From assembly GCA_032716605.1 (NCBI GenBank), contig CM064519.1, positions 24,948,191 through 25,012,190 of the forward strand: a stretch of 64,000 bases of DNA. Direction: 5' to 3'. The DNA comes from Paralithodes platypus (Eukaryota; Arthropoda; Malacostraca; Decapoda; Lithodidae). The notes under the pieces were generated by a model, which was given only the letters and a program-made list of their open reading frames with translations, made no database searches and had not been told where the DNA came from. Below, in pieces: positions 44,717-54,849 of the stretch (within the stretch, counting starts at the first letter, position 1; each line of letters opens with the position of its first letter). Position numbers and translations under genes: made by a program.

Positions 44717-46537
44717 TCAGTCTCTTGTCCTAATGGCGGCGTTCCAGGCAACCCTGTTAAGGGCTGCTTCATTTGTCAAGTTCTTGGATTTGAGATCGGC
44801 GCGTATAGTCCGATCCCAGGTCTTCCTCGGTCCACCCCTTGGTGCAGCTCCCTCCACAATCACAGACCTGCATTTTTTCACCCAATTTTGTTCATCCATT
44901 CTCTCCACATGTCCATACCATCCCAGTCTACTTGTACGCATCACCTCGCTAATACTCTTTATACATAAACGTCTCCTCAGCTCAACATTTGTTATTCTAT
45001 CCTGTAGCCTGGCCCCACACATCCATCTCACCATTCTCATCTCATTACGCTCCATTCTGTTGACATCCTCTACTTTAACGGCCCATGTTTCTGAGGCATA
45101 CGTCATTGCACTTCTAACACATGAGGCATACACCTTTCCCTTCAGGGGAAGAGGCATTCTTTTCATGGTCAGGATTGGCATCAATTCTCTGAACTTCCCC
45201 CAGCCACACCTAATTCTAGCAACAGTGGCAGCCTCGGCCCCACCACCGGCAGAGATGGTATCTCCTAGGTAACAAAACTTGTTCACCAGCTCCAAAGACT
45301 CATTTCCAAAATTCACAGCCACAGGATCATCACTTAACACAAGCTCGCCTTTGCACACTACGCACTCAAATTTCACTATTTCTGACTTATCCTTCGGCAG
45401 GGGCCCCTTTATTCTACTACAGCGCTTACTCCCATGGTGTACCCAACATCGACAGATGCTACATTGAATTGAGTTAACGCCCACTCCCTTTCCACACACT
45501 GCACATGGGTATGCACCGCTCTTTTCCACATTACCTAGTCTCAAACTACAATGCATAACCTTGGTTTTGTTAATATTGACTCTTAAACCCTTGCTCGCCA
45601 TGCCCTCTCTCCACTCTCTGAATTTGGCCTCAGCATCCTGCATACTGTCAGCTATTAGGACTAAATCGTCTGCATAAAACAGTTCCAACGGGAGTCCGCC
45701 TCTAAAAGCTCTAGACAGCGCCTCCAAGACCATAATAAAGAGGAGGGGGCTTAACACTGAACCCTGATGGACTCCAACACGGACTGCGAACTCATCACTC
45801 AGTACACCCTTCACCCTCACCGAACTTCGCGAATCCTCATACATCTTCATTATCACACGCACCAGCCACTCTTCCACACCAAGTTTCCTCATAGCCCACT
45901 GTACAACATCTCTAGGTACCCTATCAAAGGCCTTCTCCAGGTCCACAAACACAAAGTAAAGATCCCTGCCTTTTAGTAAGTATCTTTCCTGTATCTGCCT
46001 GACTATGAAGATAGCATCGGTTGTACCACGTCCTAGCATAAAACCAAACTGCATATCATCAATAGAGATGCTTTGCCTGATCAAACCCTCAAGGACTCTC
46101 TCACAGACCTTCATGATTTGGTCAAGCATTTTCAGGCCCCTATAATTTCCTCTATCTAGCGCATCCCCTTTTCCTTTGTATATATTTACTATTACACTTT
46201 TGAGCCAATCCTCTGGGATTTTCTCATCTTTAATAATGGTGTTTATCAACTCAGTGACTAAGTTTACACCAATCTCCCCTGAGGCTTTTATCATCTCAGC
46301 GACAATGTCGGAGCAACCTGGAGCTTTACCGTCCTTCATTTTATTGATTGCGTCGCTCACTACAGCTGGTGCTATCAAAGGAGGGGGCCCAGATATTGGT
46401 TTTTCGATACTAAGCTGTTCCTTATCCCATTCAAACTCTACATTTAGCAATCGTTCATAGTGTACCTTCCATGCTTCTCTGATTTCATTTTCTGCATACA
46501 CAATCTTCCCATTATCATCTCTTAACACACTGTTCAC
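44717..46537 (-). pseudogene. LINE-b reverse transcriptase with internal zinc-finger-like segment
   Basis: The frame of 606 residues includes IVNIYKGKGDALDRGNYRGL, MQFGFMLGRGTTDAIFIVRQ, VFVDLEKAFDRVPRDVVQWA, VGVHQGSVLSPLLFIMVLEA and the catalytic LFYADDLVLIAD (about 45670). A cysteine-rich insert (CAVCGKGVGVNSIQCSICRC to CSRIKG and CVVC) follows at about 45350-45520, like a PHD-type finger. The C-terminal part has KFCYLGDTISAGGGAEAATV, SETWAVKVEDVNRMERNEMR and RLGWYGHVERMDEQNWVKKC. A one-base shift at about 46525 separates it from the upstream part. Confidence 0.92.
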
Positions 46538-47838
46538 CTATAATATCCCTACTGTCATTTTTAACTCGCCTAGCTAGGTTGAAGATCCCATTGGGATTGT
46601 CAGTGTTACACACTTGTTCGAGGACCAGGTCCTTAATGCGATTTTTAGCATTGTAAATAACTCTTTTGGCAGTTCGTTTAGCTGCCTGGTATTCCTCCCT
46701 GCTGCCTCCTTTCTTCCATGCTTTGAAGCATCTCCTTTTCTCTTTCACAGCATGTTCTACCTCATCGTTCCACCACCAAGAGGTCTTATTCCTGGGGTGA
46801 CCCTTTGTTTTCCCACAGACTTTGTCAGTGGCAGCGATAAGGCTATGCTTAAGAAAGTTCCATTGGCTATTTACATCGTTAGGCCTAGCTTCCTTATTTC
46901 TATTCATTTCCTCCAGTTCATTATGAAACCTATCCCTAACTTCCTTGTCCTTCAGCAGCCACACTTTCCTTTTGGGTATGTAAACCTTCTTGCGCTTAGG
47001 ATCTCTGTATAAGCTCATGTCGCACACAAGTAGCTTATGCTGGGGGATACATTCTTCGCTCGGGATGACCTTTACATCTCGAACTAGTTTCCAGTCTTTC
47101 CTGTTAACCAAGAAGTAATCTATCTGGCTACTGGAGACCCCAGAGTTATATGTGATCAGGTGGCTCTGTCTTTTCTTGAACTTTGTGTTACACACAACCA
47201 TGTTGAGTGCAACGCACGACTCCAATATATATTCGCCTTCTAGATTTCTCCTTCCGTAACCAATTCCTCCATGTACCCCCTCGTATCTATCTGCAGATGC
47301 TCCCACGTGACCATTGAGGTCATAGTTATTTCGTTATTTCGATAGTTATTTCGTTCTCCGAGAGGCCTGAAATGACACTGACGGTGTCATTCCAGAAGTC
47401 CTCTTTTATCTCTTTCTGTAAACCAGCCTGTGGGGCATATGCAGATATCACATTCAGAATTCTTTCACCAACTTTCAACTTCAAAACAATCAGCCTTTCA
47501 CTAACTCTCGTAATCTGAAGCACACTTTCCGCCAGCTCTTCAGCCACCAGAACACCCACTCCTCCTTTCGCTTTATCAGTCTCCACACCCATCCAGTATA
47601 TCCTATATCTTTTCCTCCTTCCGACAATCCACTGTACCCCATGCCTCTTCCAGAGTGTTTCCTGGGTACAGCAGACGTCCACTCGCCTCCTCTCACACAT
47701 CTCAGCCACTTCATTTGCACGCAGATTCAAACTACCAACATTCACACTAGCAAGTCTGAGTTTGTGGGGGGCATTTGTCATTGTCCTGTGCGGTTTTGTT
47801 TCATCGGACTTACGTTTATTTTCTTTGATTTTAGTCAT
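46515..47838 (-). pseudogene. LINE-b apurinic endonuclease and linker, broken
   Basis: The upstream ORF (47326-47838) has LRLASVNVGSLNLRANEVAE, VCCTQETLWKRHGVQWIVG and GVGVLVAEELAESVLQ, as in RTE/BovB-type endonucleases. It shifts frame at 47327-47345, where CGAAATAAC is repeated. The second ORF (46515-47306) has GHVGASADRYEGVHGG-type sequence (the first residues partly out of frame), SSQIDYFLVNRKDWKLV, then a Lys-rich linker (TSWWWNDEVEHAVKEKRRC). This enzyme nicks target DNA. Confidence 0.88.
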
Positions 47839-48159
47839 AGTTAGGTAGGTTTGGCTGGCAGATGGGCATCACCCCCCCCAGAACTCCGGCTCCAGTCTAC
47901 CCCGGGACCATTCCCAGCACCATCCCCCAAGTGATTACAAGGGGGTAGGATCCAGTGGCCTCGGTACGCCCCACCAGAACCAGCCGCAGGGACGCACCCC
48001 GTGCGCGTACACGGCACTACGACTGGCCTGATATTTTTCGCCAAATGACAGGGCAGCCTCCTGGAACGCTACCACCAGGTTCGGGCCCCTATACTATTGG
48101 GCGGAAAGTGCCAGTCCGGGGAAACACTACGTACTGTACCCTCTGGATCCATTTCGTCC

Positions 48160-49118
48160 ATTGTGTGGACCACAGCTCTTCTGGCTGACAGATATTGCAA
48201 CCATGTAGAGTCTGTTTTATTTTTCCGCCATTCACGTTCAGCTCTTCTACGCGCTCTTCTAAGAAATTTAACTCGAGTGCTATACCAGGGTGAATCATCT
48301 CGTACTATGATTTTCTTCTCTACTTCTGGACAGTGATGATCGAACACTAATTTAAGTGCATTTCCATGTACCTCCACCAGCTCATCTGAAGTAAGGTTGG
48401 AAGTATCAATACTTCCCAAGTACTGTTTTACTTCACTGCTAGCCAAATTTTGGTCTGCATTTTTATAATTTCTAAATCTGATTACTTTTTCATGTGTGAG
48501 TGGCTTAGGGAAATCAAAGCTGAAAGTAATCAAAGCATGATCAGAGGTATTAGGGTCAGCATTCTCAACATCAACATCCAGAACACCACCACAACCCACA
48601 GGAGAGAAAACCAAGTCAAGGGTGTGTCCTAAGATATGAGTTGGGTGGGACACATGGTTTACAAAATTGTTCTGATCAGTCAACTCAAGGAACTCAGGAG
48701 AGAATGGCTTCAGATGAGGGCTGTCAACCCAGTAATTAAAATCTCCACATATCAAAAGTCTTCCGGTTTTAGCAGAAAATTCCTCGAGAAACTGCCCAAA
48801 CTCTTCCATAAAACCCCTATCTGTGCCACGATGGCCAGGCCTATAGACAACTGCCATTCTTAGAATTTGTTGATGGAGTTTTATTTCCACTTCCAACAGT
48901 TCATAATAAAGAGGGGCTGGGTTATGGCTTATTTGCAAGATATTCACCAGAGATGTGGAGTAGACAACTGCCACTCCACCACCCGGATGATCTCCCCTAG
49001 GCCTAGGAACATTTATTATGGAATGGGTTTTAGGCAATGCCGCCTGGATAATATTCAGATCTGACTCGAACAACCAGGTCTCAGTGAGACATAATACATC
49101 AAGGTTACGTTCATCCAA
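48160..49118 (-). pseudogene. LINE-a ORF2, endonuclease part
   Basis: The frame opens MDERNLDVLCLTETWL and includes RPRGDHPGGGVAVVYSTSLV, TGRLLICGDFNYWVDSPHLK, HTLDLVFSPVG and NTSDHALITFSFDFPKP, the exonuclease-endonuclease-phosphatase fold of CR1/L2-like LINEs. A linker (RRARRRAEREWRKNKTDSTW) leads to the LINE-b insertion. The last residues of the open frame beyond 48160 are LINE-b leader. Confidence 0.92.
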
Positions 49119-49206
49119 GATCTCGCAAATACTGTATGATCCATTTTGTTACGCAAGGAACGAACATTCAACAGACCCAGTTTCAACCGGCTCCCATGTG
49201 CATTTT

Positions 49207-49590
49207 TCAGTTTTTTGAACCTACAAAATTGGTGTTTTCAATAACTTTATTTCTCTGAGCTGTCATTAGAGGACAATTTCTACTTGAGGCGAAATGATTT
49301 GGCGGCTCCGTAACTGATGTGGAGCTCATACAATTTATACATTTGGGGGAAGTCTTGTTGGTGCAGTCTTTTGAGTTATGAGTACCGGCACAGAAGTTGC
49401 ATTTTGGATCCTCATTTTTCCGATAACACCTGTCACTGGTATGGCCAAAGCCCTGGCAATGGTAACATTGTGTTACCCAGAAGCGATCGTATGCACGACA
49501 TCTCACAAGTCCAACATACACAGAATTGCCATCATCCACAATGGAAGAGCGTATTTCAGGTGACATTTTTACTGACATTTTTTTTGACAA
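49207..49590 (-). pseudogene. LINE-a ORF1 C-terminal part with zinc knuckles
   Basis: 127 residues with CCHC-type motifs: CYHCQGFGHTSDRC, CNFCAGTHNSKDC and CINC...NC, as in the nucleic-acid-binding ORF1 of jockey/CR1 LINEs. The upstream part of ORF1 is missing because of 5' truncation. The endonuclease ORF starts about 90 bp downstream. Confidence 0.85.
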
Positions 49591-49849
49591 GAATCAAGTA
49601 TTCTTGGAACTATATTTAATTGGAATCTCAATGTGATATTCATTACCTATATGTACTGTACCTGCAAGGTTACGTACTGTACAAGCAGACTTCTTCGAAA
49701 TACGCAATCTGCTTCTCTTTCCATTTTTTATACCAAATATTGTTTTTAAACAATAAATTTAAGAATGCTATGTGGTTGTTTTTTCTCTACCTATGATGGT
49801 TTGTTAGTGGTTTAGATATTGTCACGAATGTCCCCTCCAGTCTTGAGAT

Positions 49850-49960
49850 ATCAGGCATATCGTCAATGATGGAGGGGCCACTAATAAATTATAGGTTTGA
49901 GTCCCGGAGGGAAGAAGGAAAACCTAATATTTAGTAGTGGCCCCGAAATCATTGACGATG
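49850..49960 (+). repeat. DIRS internal complementary region
   Basis: Read on the minus strand this stretch gives the right outer end of the element (as at 50788-50850) followed directly by the left outer end (as at 24676-24715), joined at CTATAATTTATTAGTGG. That is the internal complementary region that templates circle closure in DIRS elements. Its position just before the right terminal repeat fits. Confidence 0.85.
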
Positions 49961-49999
49961 CAGGCCCTCCCTTCCATCCCCTTCCCATTCGTTGATGTC

Positions 50000-50850
50000 T
50001 TAAGTTTAATCTTGATATATCATTGAAGGCGGAATGACGCCGAGGGGTTCAGCGTCTCGGATAGAATCCACGGGAAGACATCCACAAAGTTGGGAAGCTT
50101 TATTATAGCAATTCTTAACCCTTCCTACCCGGGCTGCCTTAGGTAAGGACAGCACGAAAGAAGGACCGCTACCCGGTATGCCTTATCTAAGGCATGAGCT
50201 TAATAGCCTAATTAAGCTTGGTCCGAACGCCGTGCGTACGACGTATGTCAACAAACCCAAGCGTTCGTCACCGCACCTCCGAAATCAAGAAGGAGAAGAC
50301 TCCTCAATGTTATTGGTATGACGTCATGACGAAATTAGTGTCTAAAAAGCCCCCATATTGGCAACATCTCTGCAATATTGGCTCCACTGAAATCGTCATC
50401 ACAACTGAACCAGTTGACTTACAGAGCTCTACTCAATGCCAAAATACAGATTGAAAACCGCACTACGATTATAGATGAGTGGGAAAGTTCTAGCAGTGAA
50501 AATAAACATAAATACGGTAGCCTAGGCCTAGACGTTTTTCGGCCATATCGCCCGGGTAGGGGCGACCGTCATTAGCTAAGACTGCCCGGGTAGGAAGGGT
50601 TAAGTAAATAACTTTTTTATTTGTTTACAAAGTTTTTTCGTAGTGAGTACCCAATCATAATGACGATTCCATTAGAGAATAAGCGTGCCCTTATGATGTC
50701 GGCACTCTTTCCCCTGTGGCGGGTGTTTCAAACAGGTTGCCCGCGGGCGTTTGAAAGAGAGCTATTGTATATTAGGCATATCGTCAATGATTTCAGGGCC
50801 ACTTCTAAATATTAGGGTTTCCTTCTTCCCTCCGGGACCAAACCTATAAT
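50000..50850 (+). repeat. DIRS right inverted terminal repeat, holding a MITE
   Basis: GGCGGAATGACGCCGAGGGG (about 50031) to GTCAATGATTTCAGGGCCAC matches the left repeat in reverse complement. Family B MITE 50119-50599 interrupts it at TTAA. The last ~40 bp (to CAAACCTATAATT) are absent from the left repeat but are represented in the internal complementary region. Confidence 0.85.
50119..50599. mobile_element. TTAA MITE family B, intact
   Basis: 481 bp with perfect 16-bp inverted ends CCCTTCCTACCCGGGC and GCCCGGGTAGGAAGGG, flanked by TTAA at 50115-50118 and 50600-50603. The interior shares GTTGACTTACAGAGCTCTAC-type and GTAGCCTAGGCCTAGACG words with family A and so with piggyBac-2. The two families are sister lines. 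The uninterrupted DIRS left repeat reads AACTTAAGAATTGG at the matching place, showing the empty site. Confidence 0.93.
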
Positions 50851-51567
50851 TTTGACTGTACTTCCGTTCCTAGGACACATTAACTTTGTACAATAAAACA
50901 CCTCTTTTGAACCTTGGAGATTTGGAAACCTAAGGTTTTCGGACCAGGCTTTAAATTCTTCTCTTTTGCAAAGTTTGATTGACTGGGTCAATTTATCAAA
51001 AGATAAAGGTAAAGGTAAATGTTTAATCAATTACCCCTCTGAATAATCAGGGTACCTGATATACAGTTTGGACTAACAGCCCGTCTTTTGGATAGTCTGA
51101 CAGACTTAGGTGATTTCCACTTCCAGATAGGGTCTTCATTAGTTTGGAGGAGAAGTTTTACTGTAATTGTAATGTATTAAGTTATACATAGCTAGGCAAC
51201 TTGTATATTAGTATAGGGAGCCAGCAGCCAGTCCAAGCTCCCATTACAATTTAGCTGAGAACAGCCTTCTGCAAGTACCCCAATGAACTGAACTGAAAGG
51301 GAAGAAAGCAGACTATTAACTACTTACAGAATGGATCACACACACATCTATTTAATGATAGATCATCTACACCTTCAAACTATTCACTTCACTGACTCAA
51401 GGTCTAAAAAAAGACAAACAAATCCTGAGCACATTAAACTTGGCATCAGCAGTATTCTACAACCTCAAAGCAATGAAACTGGGATGAAAGATTTAATATA
51501 AATATTGAGCCACTGTTTATGTTACTCCCCGAGTATCTTCTAGTAAGAGGCAATTTGTAGGTAAGTG
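50851..51567. other. Non-coding host sequence, nothing recognised
   Basis: No gene, repeat or RNA is identified between the DIRS end and the next MITE. Confidence 0.4.
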
Positions 51568-51571
51568 TTAA

Positions 51572-52592
51572 CCCTTTCAATCAAATTACCACTTAATATT
51601 ATACTGTACTGTATTCAATGGCTAACTCCAGATGATATAGTTTAGTACAGTATACAATAGGCCAATGGGAATCCAATGGTTGGTAAAAATGAACTTACTG
51701 GACCTTCTCACTCCAAAAAGTCATCCATAAGTGGAGTAAAATCATCTAGTGGCACATTAATATAATATTCAATTTGGTATCCTAAAATTATGAGTTAATT
51801 TTCCAAAGCAGACAACAATTTCTTGGATTATGTTAGCTGCTTAAGTACAGCACAATTGTTTAGCGTAATTTTCCATAACATACATTATAACGACTCAGAG
51901 GGGTTGACTTTCAGCAGTTGGAGTGTAATACAATAGAGTCCTGCCACAACACTGCCCCATCATGTTATCACTGTGGCTGATGTTGGCATGGTGCTAACTG
52001 TGCCTCAGCAACTCAACAAAATTCCATTGTAGCACCTGCACCTGCAGTATCTACAAACTACACCGGCTCAACAGTGCTACAAGACAGTACCATATCAAGA
52101 CTTTACTGTTCATTAGGCAACTTGGAATTTAGAACAACCAAGTTCTGCCACAACACTTCACCACCATGTAAACATTGTGGCTGACTGGTGTGGTGCCAAA
52201 CAGCACCCAGGTAAAACTAGTTGAGTCCCCTGTGGCACCTATCCACTCCTCACCAACCTCGGCAGTGCCATACCACGACAGCGCCAAATTCGCCAATAAC
52301 AAGGCTTTATTGTATAGCAATGGCTGTTGGTCCAGAAGTCTACCGCCAACCCCCTATTAGTCACCTTGTACGACATGCAGTAGGATGTGTGGGGCATATT
52401 CTTTGTTTCCTCCACCATAAGATCATGGCCCCCTTACCCTCTGCGGGGTAAGGATCTGTCCAAGTTAAAGAGTTCAACTTCATAAAGATATTCATTGACT
52501 TTGAATCATTTAGGTCCTTTCTAGAGTGAGTAAAATCATATGGCAATAGCATTAATTTTAGAGTAAGGAAATAGTGGTCTCATTGAAAGGGT
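51572..52592. mobile_element. Candidate TTAA MITE family E
   Basis: CCCTTTCAAT at the left end after TTAA (51568-51571) is mirrored by ATTGAAAGGG before TTAA (52593-52596). Inside, a segment of about 200 bp is roughly duplicated (GTCCTGCCACAACACTGCCC near 51939 and GTTCTGCCACAACACTTCAC near 52142). The ends are only 10 bp, so the call is moderate. No transposase. Confidence 0.6.
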
Positions 52593-52780
52593 TAAAGAAG
52601 GCTACCGTACAGACACCATAGTAAAGAGACGGGACAACTTCTGACATTAGATGCCTCTCAGAAGCCAATATTAAAATCTGAACTGTTTTACTTGTAAGCA
52701 CTGGTTGTATTGTTAATTATGAACCATAGCAAAAATAATTTACTATAAAAATAGTTAAAAATATATTTAATTTCTTTAGA

Positions 52781-52786
52781 TTTATT
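52781..52786 (-). promoter_or_regulatory. Possible polyadenylation signal of the PTAR1-like gene
   Basis: AATAAA on the minus strand lies about 285 bp past the PTAR1-like stop codon and before the family E MITE. It is a plausible 3' end, but the motif is frequent in AT-rich DNA. Confidence 0.35.
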
Positions 52787-53071
52787 AACCTCTTCAGTAC
52801 AATGATGCCCAATTTTTCTTTCATTTGGCTATCGTAAGACTTTTACAGCTCATAAATTATCTCTAGAAACCAAAGAGGTAAAAGGTATCTCATGAACCTT
52901 TTGACTCCCATAGATCCTTCTTAAACTGCATATAATAATCTAACAAAAGCCAGACAATAATGAAAATTCCATCAACATATTGAAGGGGTCAAGCACAAAT
53001 ATGGCATCAGGTTTGAAGTCATCTGATCTTTCTTACAACAGTGTCAAATTAGAGCCGCAGGTAAAGCTTAG

Positions 53072-53979
53072 CTAGATGGCCAGAACATTATTGAGCCACT
53101 TTGAGTGTTTTTCCCCAAGTGTCTTCTGGTAGGTGGTAGCAGTGAGGCATTTGTTGACCAGCGAGCGTTCTCCCAGCAGCACGGCGCTCCACTCGCTATT
53201 AACGGTCTCCACACACCAACGTTTTAGGGCAGGGGGTGGTGGGGAAGCGGTGCGTTGGGGCCCTGGGTAAAGCAGGTCTCTCAGGCGCACCAGCAGGAAT
53301 CGTCGGTGGCAGAACAGGGCCTCATGATCATGGTACTCTTCTATCAAGTCCCGATTAAATTCCAGCTCCTTCATGAACAGCTGATCCACTGATTCAATAC
53401 TCGGGACTACATCCTGCAAGCTGCCAATCTTACCCTCTTTCACCAACGAAACCAGGGAATCTAGAAGGTACTGGAGGTAGTGAAGACCACTGTGCTCGCT
53501 AACATGCCTACTGACCCACCGATGACAGTTTTCATATTCTGACTGGTACACACCGGTCAGGCCCCCATGTGAGGTAAACTGCTGCAGCACCCACAGTCGG
53601 TGGTTCCAGGAATGGTAGTTATTCTGGTGCTTCTCACTCGACCACTCACAAATTTCTAGTTCGGACAACAGGAACTGCTTGATGTATTCAGAATCCAAGT
53701 GGTCGTAATTAGGATTGTGGTTATCTTGGCTTAAGTCAGCTGCACCATTTGTTTGACGGGGCATAGGTTTGGCAATGATATTAGAGTAGACCCACTTACG
53801 ATGCTGGAACACCTCCATACATTTGGGTTTCCTAGAGAGAATTAGCTTAGTGAGGTGAAGATCAGTGTCTGCCGAGAGAATTCCTTGTCGCAACATAGTC
53901 TTGCGTATGTTCCAAAATGTTGCCACTTCAGGTCCAATCAGCAAACAGTACTGTGTCCATCGCAGCACCACTTCAGGAT
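53072..53979 (-). CDS. PTAR1: PTAR1-like protein, terminal coding exon
   Basis: The exon starts after a splice acceptor (TTTAATTCAG) and ends with TAG at 53072. It encodes about 301 residues of prenyltransferase alpha-subunit repeats: ATFWNIRKTMLRQG, FQHRKWVYSNII, NNYHSWNHRLWVLQQF, ESVDQLFMKELEFNRDLIEE and ALFCHRRFLLVRLR. The N-x-x-x-W-x-x-R and H-R-x-W signatures are those of the PPTA family, and the overall order fits PTAR1 rather than FNTA or RABGGTA. In animals PTAR1 pairs with RABGGTB as geranylgeranyltransferase III, which modifies the SNARE Ykt6. The frame is open throughout, so the gene is probably active. Confidence 0.88.
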
Positions 53980-54691
53980 CTGAATTAAATAGATTTCTTA
54001 TTGCAACAGTTATTCTCTAGTGATATAGTCACAGTAATTTGACTAATTGTGTCGCTATAAACTTATCACAATCTTGGAACCAACCACTAAATACAAGATT
54101 TTATAGTGGTTTTGAACCTGTACAGGACTCAGGTCCAGAACCTATAAGATACAGCAAGTTCAAAAGCCTTTATTACAAATAAAATTTCTTTTAATGACAA
54201 TAGGAGTAGCTACAGTAACTGTTTTGTTAACCTGGTGTGTTCACATTGGTTCCTTTGAGTTAGACATTCTACTTAGTACCATACTGTTTGAGTGTTGGTT
54301 TTTGTAACAGACATTACTAAGACACAGACCATGGCATGGTTAGTAGCACGTCTGACAACTGATCAAAGGGTCGGCAGTTCGATCCCATGCCGTGCCATTG
54401 GTAGACGGCAAGAATTTGGGCAGCTCGGTCTAGCGATTTGTGGTAAAGTACCGTTAATAAGGGCACGCCCTAGTCCTATCAATAAGGGGCGTGCACGGTG
54501 TTAAAAACTGCATCATCATCACAGTACTGTACCATCAGTCAGTCAGCTTGAAGTAGAGTTCTCTTGCTCAAAGTGACCAAGTACGAACTCACCAATTGAA
54601 AAAACTTAACCAATTCTAAAACTGAGCTTTACATAATCATATTCCTTGAGCCAACTACTAGTTATCTCTATGGCCCATGGATACCACTAAC
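53980..54691 (-). other. PTAR1: Intron of the PTAR1-like gene
   Basis: Minus strand: donor GTTAGT directly after 54692 and acceptor TTCAG before 53979. The split codon G/AT is completed to Asp by this join, giving ...TKRLNGDPEVVLRW... The intron (712 bp) holds a tRNA-derived SINE. Confidence 0.8.
54332..54535 (+). mobile_element. tRNA-derived SINE in the intron
   Basis: The head has GGCATGG (54333) able to pair with CCATGCC (54385), an A box (TGGTTAGTAGC) and a B box (AGTTCGATCCC). The body contains CGGTCTAGCGATTTGTGGTA and the tail is (ATC)n-like. A related body without head is at 58458-58568. It lies antisense to the host gene. No target duplication was resolved. Confidence 0.7.
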
Positions 54692-54849
54692 CATTAAGTC
54701 TTTTGGTGAGCTTGGCATGGAGTATCTTCGCGTAGGCGTAAGCGTAGACATGCTTGACACACCAGGACTCCAGACCCAGCTTATGCTCCACACTCACCAC
54801 GGGGGACCGGTTCACTTCACCCAGAGCAAACACTATATCAAACTCATCA
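54692..54849 (-). CDS. PTAR1: PTAR1-like protein, penultimate coding exon
   Basis: A 158-bp exon between an acceptor (GTACTTCCAG) and the donor GTTAGT. It encodes DEFDIVFALGEVNRSPVVSV, then EHKLGLESWCVKHVYAYAYA and KILHAKLTKRLNG. The N-R-S-P-V, KLGLESWCVK block is distinctive of the PTAR1 N-terminal region. It joins in phase to 53072-53979. The starting exon should encode only a few dozen residues and was not found. LINE-c begins about 120 bp upstream and the first exon may lie beyond it or outside the window. Confidence 0.87.

Larger units (their letters stand above)
44662..48159 (-). mobile_element. LINE-b (RTE-like) inserted in LINE-a
   Basis: 3498 bp on the minus strand, ending in an (ATGT)n tail at 44662-44674. 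ATTGT lies at 44657-44661 and 48160-48164. Taking out the element and one copy joins the LINE-a frame (...RRAVVHT / IKDEKK...). It has an endonuclease and RT, both in decayed frames. A relic of the same family lies at 60555-60745. It is near full length for its ORF2, since about 320 bp precede the endonuclease. Confidence 0.92.
42610..49739 (-). mobile_element. LINE-a (CR1/L2-like) with ORF1 part, EN and RT, split by LINE-b
   Basis: The minus-strand element starts near 49739 and ends with a (TAA)n tail at 42610-42630. TTGTTTTTAA flanks it (42600-42609 and 49740-49749). Minus the LINE-b insert it is about 3.6 kb. Zinc-knuckle ORF1 remnant, endonuclease and RT occur in the usual order. ORF1 is short, so the copy is 5'-truncated. 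The other copy in this window is at 2984-4333. Confidence 0.88.
24676..50850 (+). mobile_element. DIRS-type retrotransposon, interrupted by several insertions
   Basis: The element has inverted terminal repeats, a gag-like ORF, RT-RNase H, a tyrosine recombinase and an internal complementary region, in the order known for DIRS1-like elements. It integrates by the recombinase and gives no target duplication, and none is seen. Its own sequence is at 24676-28558, 38884-42609 and about 49750-50850. Removing the four main inserts (28559-38879 MITE with contents, 42610-49739 LINEs, 50119-50599 MITE) leaves roughly 8 kb. The coding parts carry stops and frameshifts, so the copy is dead. Confidence 0.88.
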
